Source: Candidatus Aenigmatarchaeota archaeon (GTDB lineage Archaea; Aenigmatarchaeota; Aenigmatarchaeia; CG10238-14; SpSt-28). Taken from it: a stretch of 6,780 nt of DNA. The stretch lies in NCBI GenBank assembly GCA_025058985.1, contig JANXEB010000034.1, positions 1-6,780 of the forward strand. Direction: 5' to 3'. Shown one piece after another: positions 6,527-6,780 of the stretch. The notes beneath the pieces were generated by a model that saw nothing but the letters and a program-made list of their open reading frames with translations, was not told the DNA's origin and did no database searches. Position 1 is the first letter of the stretch; each line of letters begins with the position of its first letter. The translations under genes and the position numbers were made by a program.

Positions 6527-6561
6527 ATAGTAAAATGCTTTACTATTTAGAATATTTTTTT
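6527..6561 (+). terminator. Hairpin plus T-run, terminator-like
   Basis: ATAGTAAA (6527-6534) and TTTACTAT (6539-6546) are perfect inverted repeats with a 4-base loop ATGC, followed by a run of seven T at 6555-6561. It is oriented to stop plus-strand transcripts, but the only candidate upstream is the short frame at 6373. A chance A+T-rich palindrome is quite possible. Confidence 0.3.
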
Positions 6562-6588
6562 GTAAACAAATTTTTCAGATTTTACCAT

Positions 6589-6636
6589 TTAAAAAATTGT
6601 AAAAATTTTTATTTTTTAACCAATTTTTACTTTTTT
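6589..6636. terminator. Overlapping A+T inverted repeats with flanking T-runs, possible bidirectional terminator
   Basis: GTAAAAATT (6599-6607) pairs with AATTTTTAC (6622-6630), and T6 follows at 6631-6636. On the minus strand the same stem is followed by T6 (A-run 6591-6596), just after the possible gene end at 6653. TTAAAAAAT (6589-6597) also pairs with ATTTTTTAA (6611-6619), so the two stems exclude each other. Low sequence complexity makes chance likely. Confidence 0.25.
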
Positions 6637-6652
6637 ATCATAAGAATTTTTT

Positions 6653-6780
6653 TCAAAGAAAATAAGTTTTAGAATAGTTTTTACCAAAGTATACTTCTAT
6701 AGCTTCTTTACCGCTTTTATTTTTTAGTATAGCTCTCTCAGAAAGAAAAAAATAAAGTTTTCATCCATAGAAAATATCTC
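6653..6780 (-). pseudogene. Possible 3' end of an off-window gene with a one-base frame change
   Basis: From the right edge the minus strand reads EIFSMDENFIFFFLRELY then TAA (6724-6726). At a run of seven T (6746-6752), a change to the -1 frame gives FLSERAILKNKSGKEAIEVY followed by FGKNYSKTYFL and TGA (6653-6655). The joined product (MDEN, FIF, then LSERAILKN...) has codon use like the neighbouring genes (AAA, GAA, ATA, AGA), and the second frame is open for 35 codons. The slip point contains T-TTT-TTC, a form of the classic -1 slippery heptamer. Explanations are a frameshifted pseudogene, a sequencing error in a homopolymer, programmed frameshifting or chance. I recognise no family, and the upstream part lies outside the window. 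Confidence 0.35.

Larger units (their letters stand above)
6361..6652. other. A+T-rich intergenic stretch without a convincing gene
   Basis: About 290 bases. Contents seen: a 21-residue hydrophobic plus-strand frame (ATG 6373, TGA ending at 6438; MEKLAILSIFSLYFLLLLKI then F) with a TATA-like box at proper spacing; a 25-residue minus-strand frame (6424-6501, MSKFTSEVISRLLVKINGNF onward) that continues one frame over, after T8/A6 runs, as KIFNNSRKYSEKIDKIASFS and six more residues to a TAA at 6354-6356; and two hairpin-like inverted repeats. The frame that ends at 6354 is open for about 47 codons. These may be remnants of a decayed gene, or chance. No tRNA, rRNA or CRISPR structure is seen. Confidence 0.5.

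Noticed and set aside
6361..6780. tRNA, C/D-box RNA or CRISPR repeats in the intergenic stretch
   Set aside because: No cloverleaf T-arm, no paired C and D boxes (only TGATGTA near 6484) and no regularly spaced repeats are visible.
1..6780. Insertion sequence or integrated element
   Set aside because: No transposase or integrase, terminal inverted repeats or target-site duplications were found. The genes are ordinary archaeal housekeeping and surface genes with uniform composition.

Overview
The window looks archaeal, very A+T-rich (by eye G+C is about a quarter to 30%) and tightly packed. The archaeal markers are: a eukaryote/archaea-specific ribosomal protein eS17; a CDC48/VCP-type ATPase with N-domain and two AAA modules; a class III/type IV pilin N-terminus; and start codons with no visible Shine-Dalgarno but with TATA-like boxes 23-27 bases upstream, the arrangement of leaderless archaeal genes. 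Low G+C, many Ile/Lys/Asn/Tyr residues and overlapping genes would fit a DPANN/nanoarchaeal-type genome. That placement is inference; nothing in the window proves a lineage.

Layout from the right edge, in the direction most genes are read (minus strand): (1) 6653-6780, a possible 3' end of an off-window gene, readable only with a one-base frame change at a T-run. (2) About 6361-6652, A+T-rich sequence with weak hairpins and short broken reading frames, without a convincing gene. (3) A three-gene operon starting from a TATA-like box at about 6343-6358: a tiny HExxH zinc-peptidase-like protein (6059-6328), CDC48 (3651-6062, sharing ATGA with the previous gene) and a VirB11/CpaF/GspE-type secretion or pilus ATPase (2592-3650). 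The ATPase starts with GTG directly after, and in frame with, the TAG stop of cdc48. (4) The only convincing plus-strand gene, eS17 (2420-2605), whose 3' end overlaps the ATPase 3' end by 14 bases. (5) After a 28-base divergent promoter region, a second minus-strand operon: a 742-residue secreted, membrane-anchored, sequon-rich surface protein (163-2391), followed three bases later by a type IV pilin-like protein that runs off the left edge (1-159).

Two themes emerge. One is protein quality control: CDC48 unfolds substrates, and the small metallopeptidase-like protein coupled to it could be a partner or regulator. The other is a cell-surface appendage or secretion system: pilin, glycosylatable surface anchor and assembly ATPase. 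The ATPase is physically in the CDC48 operon but functionally belongs with the pilin. Its membrane platform protein (TadC/FlaJ type) is not in the window. The most unusual points are the in-frame TAG-GTG junction, replacement of both conserved histidines of the ATPase His-box region by phenylalanine, the minimal HEVIH protein translationally coupled to CDC48, and near-identical DNA in the two AAA modules of cdc48, suggesting gene conversion.
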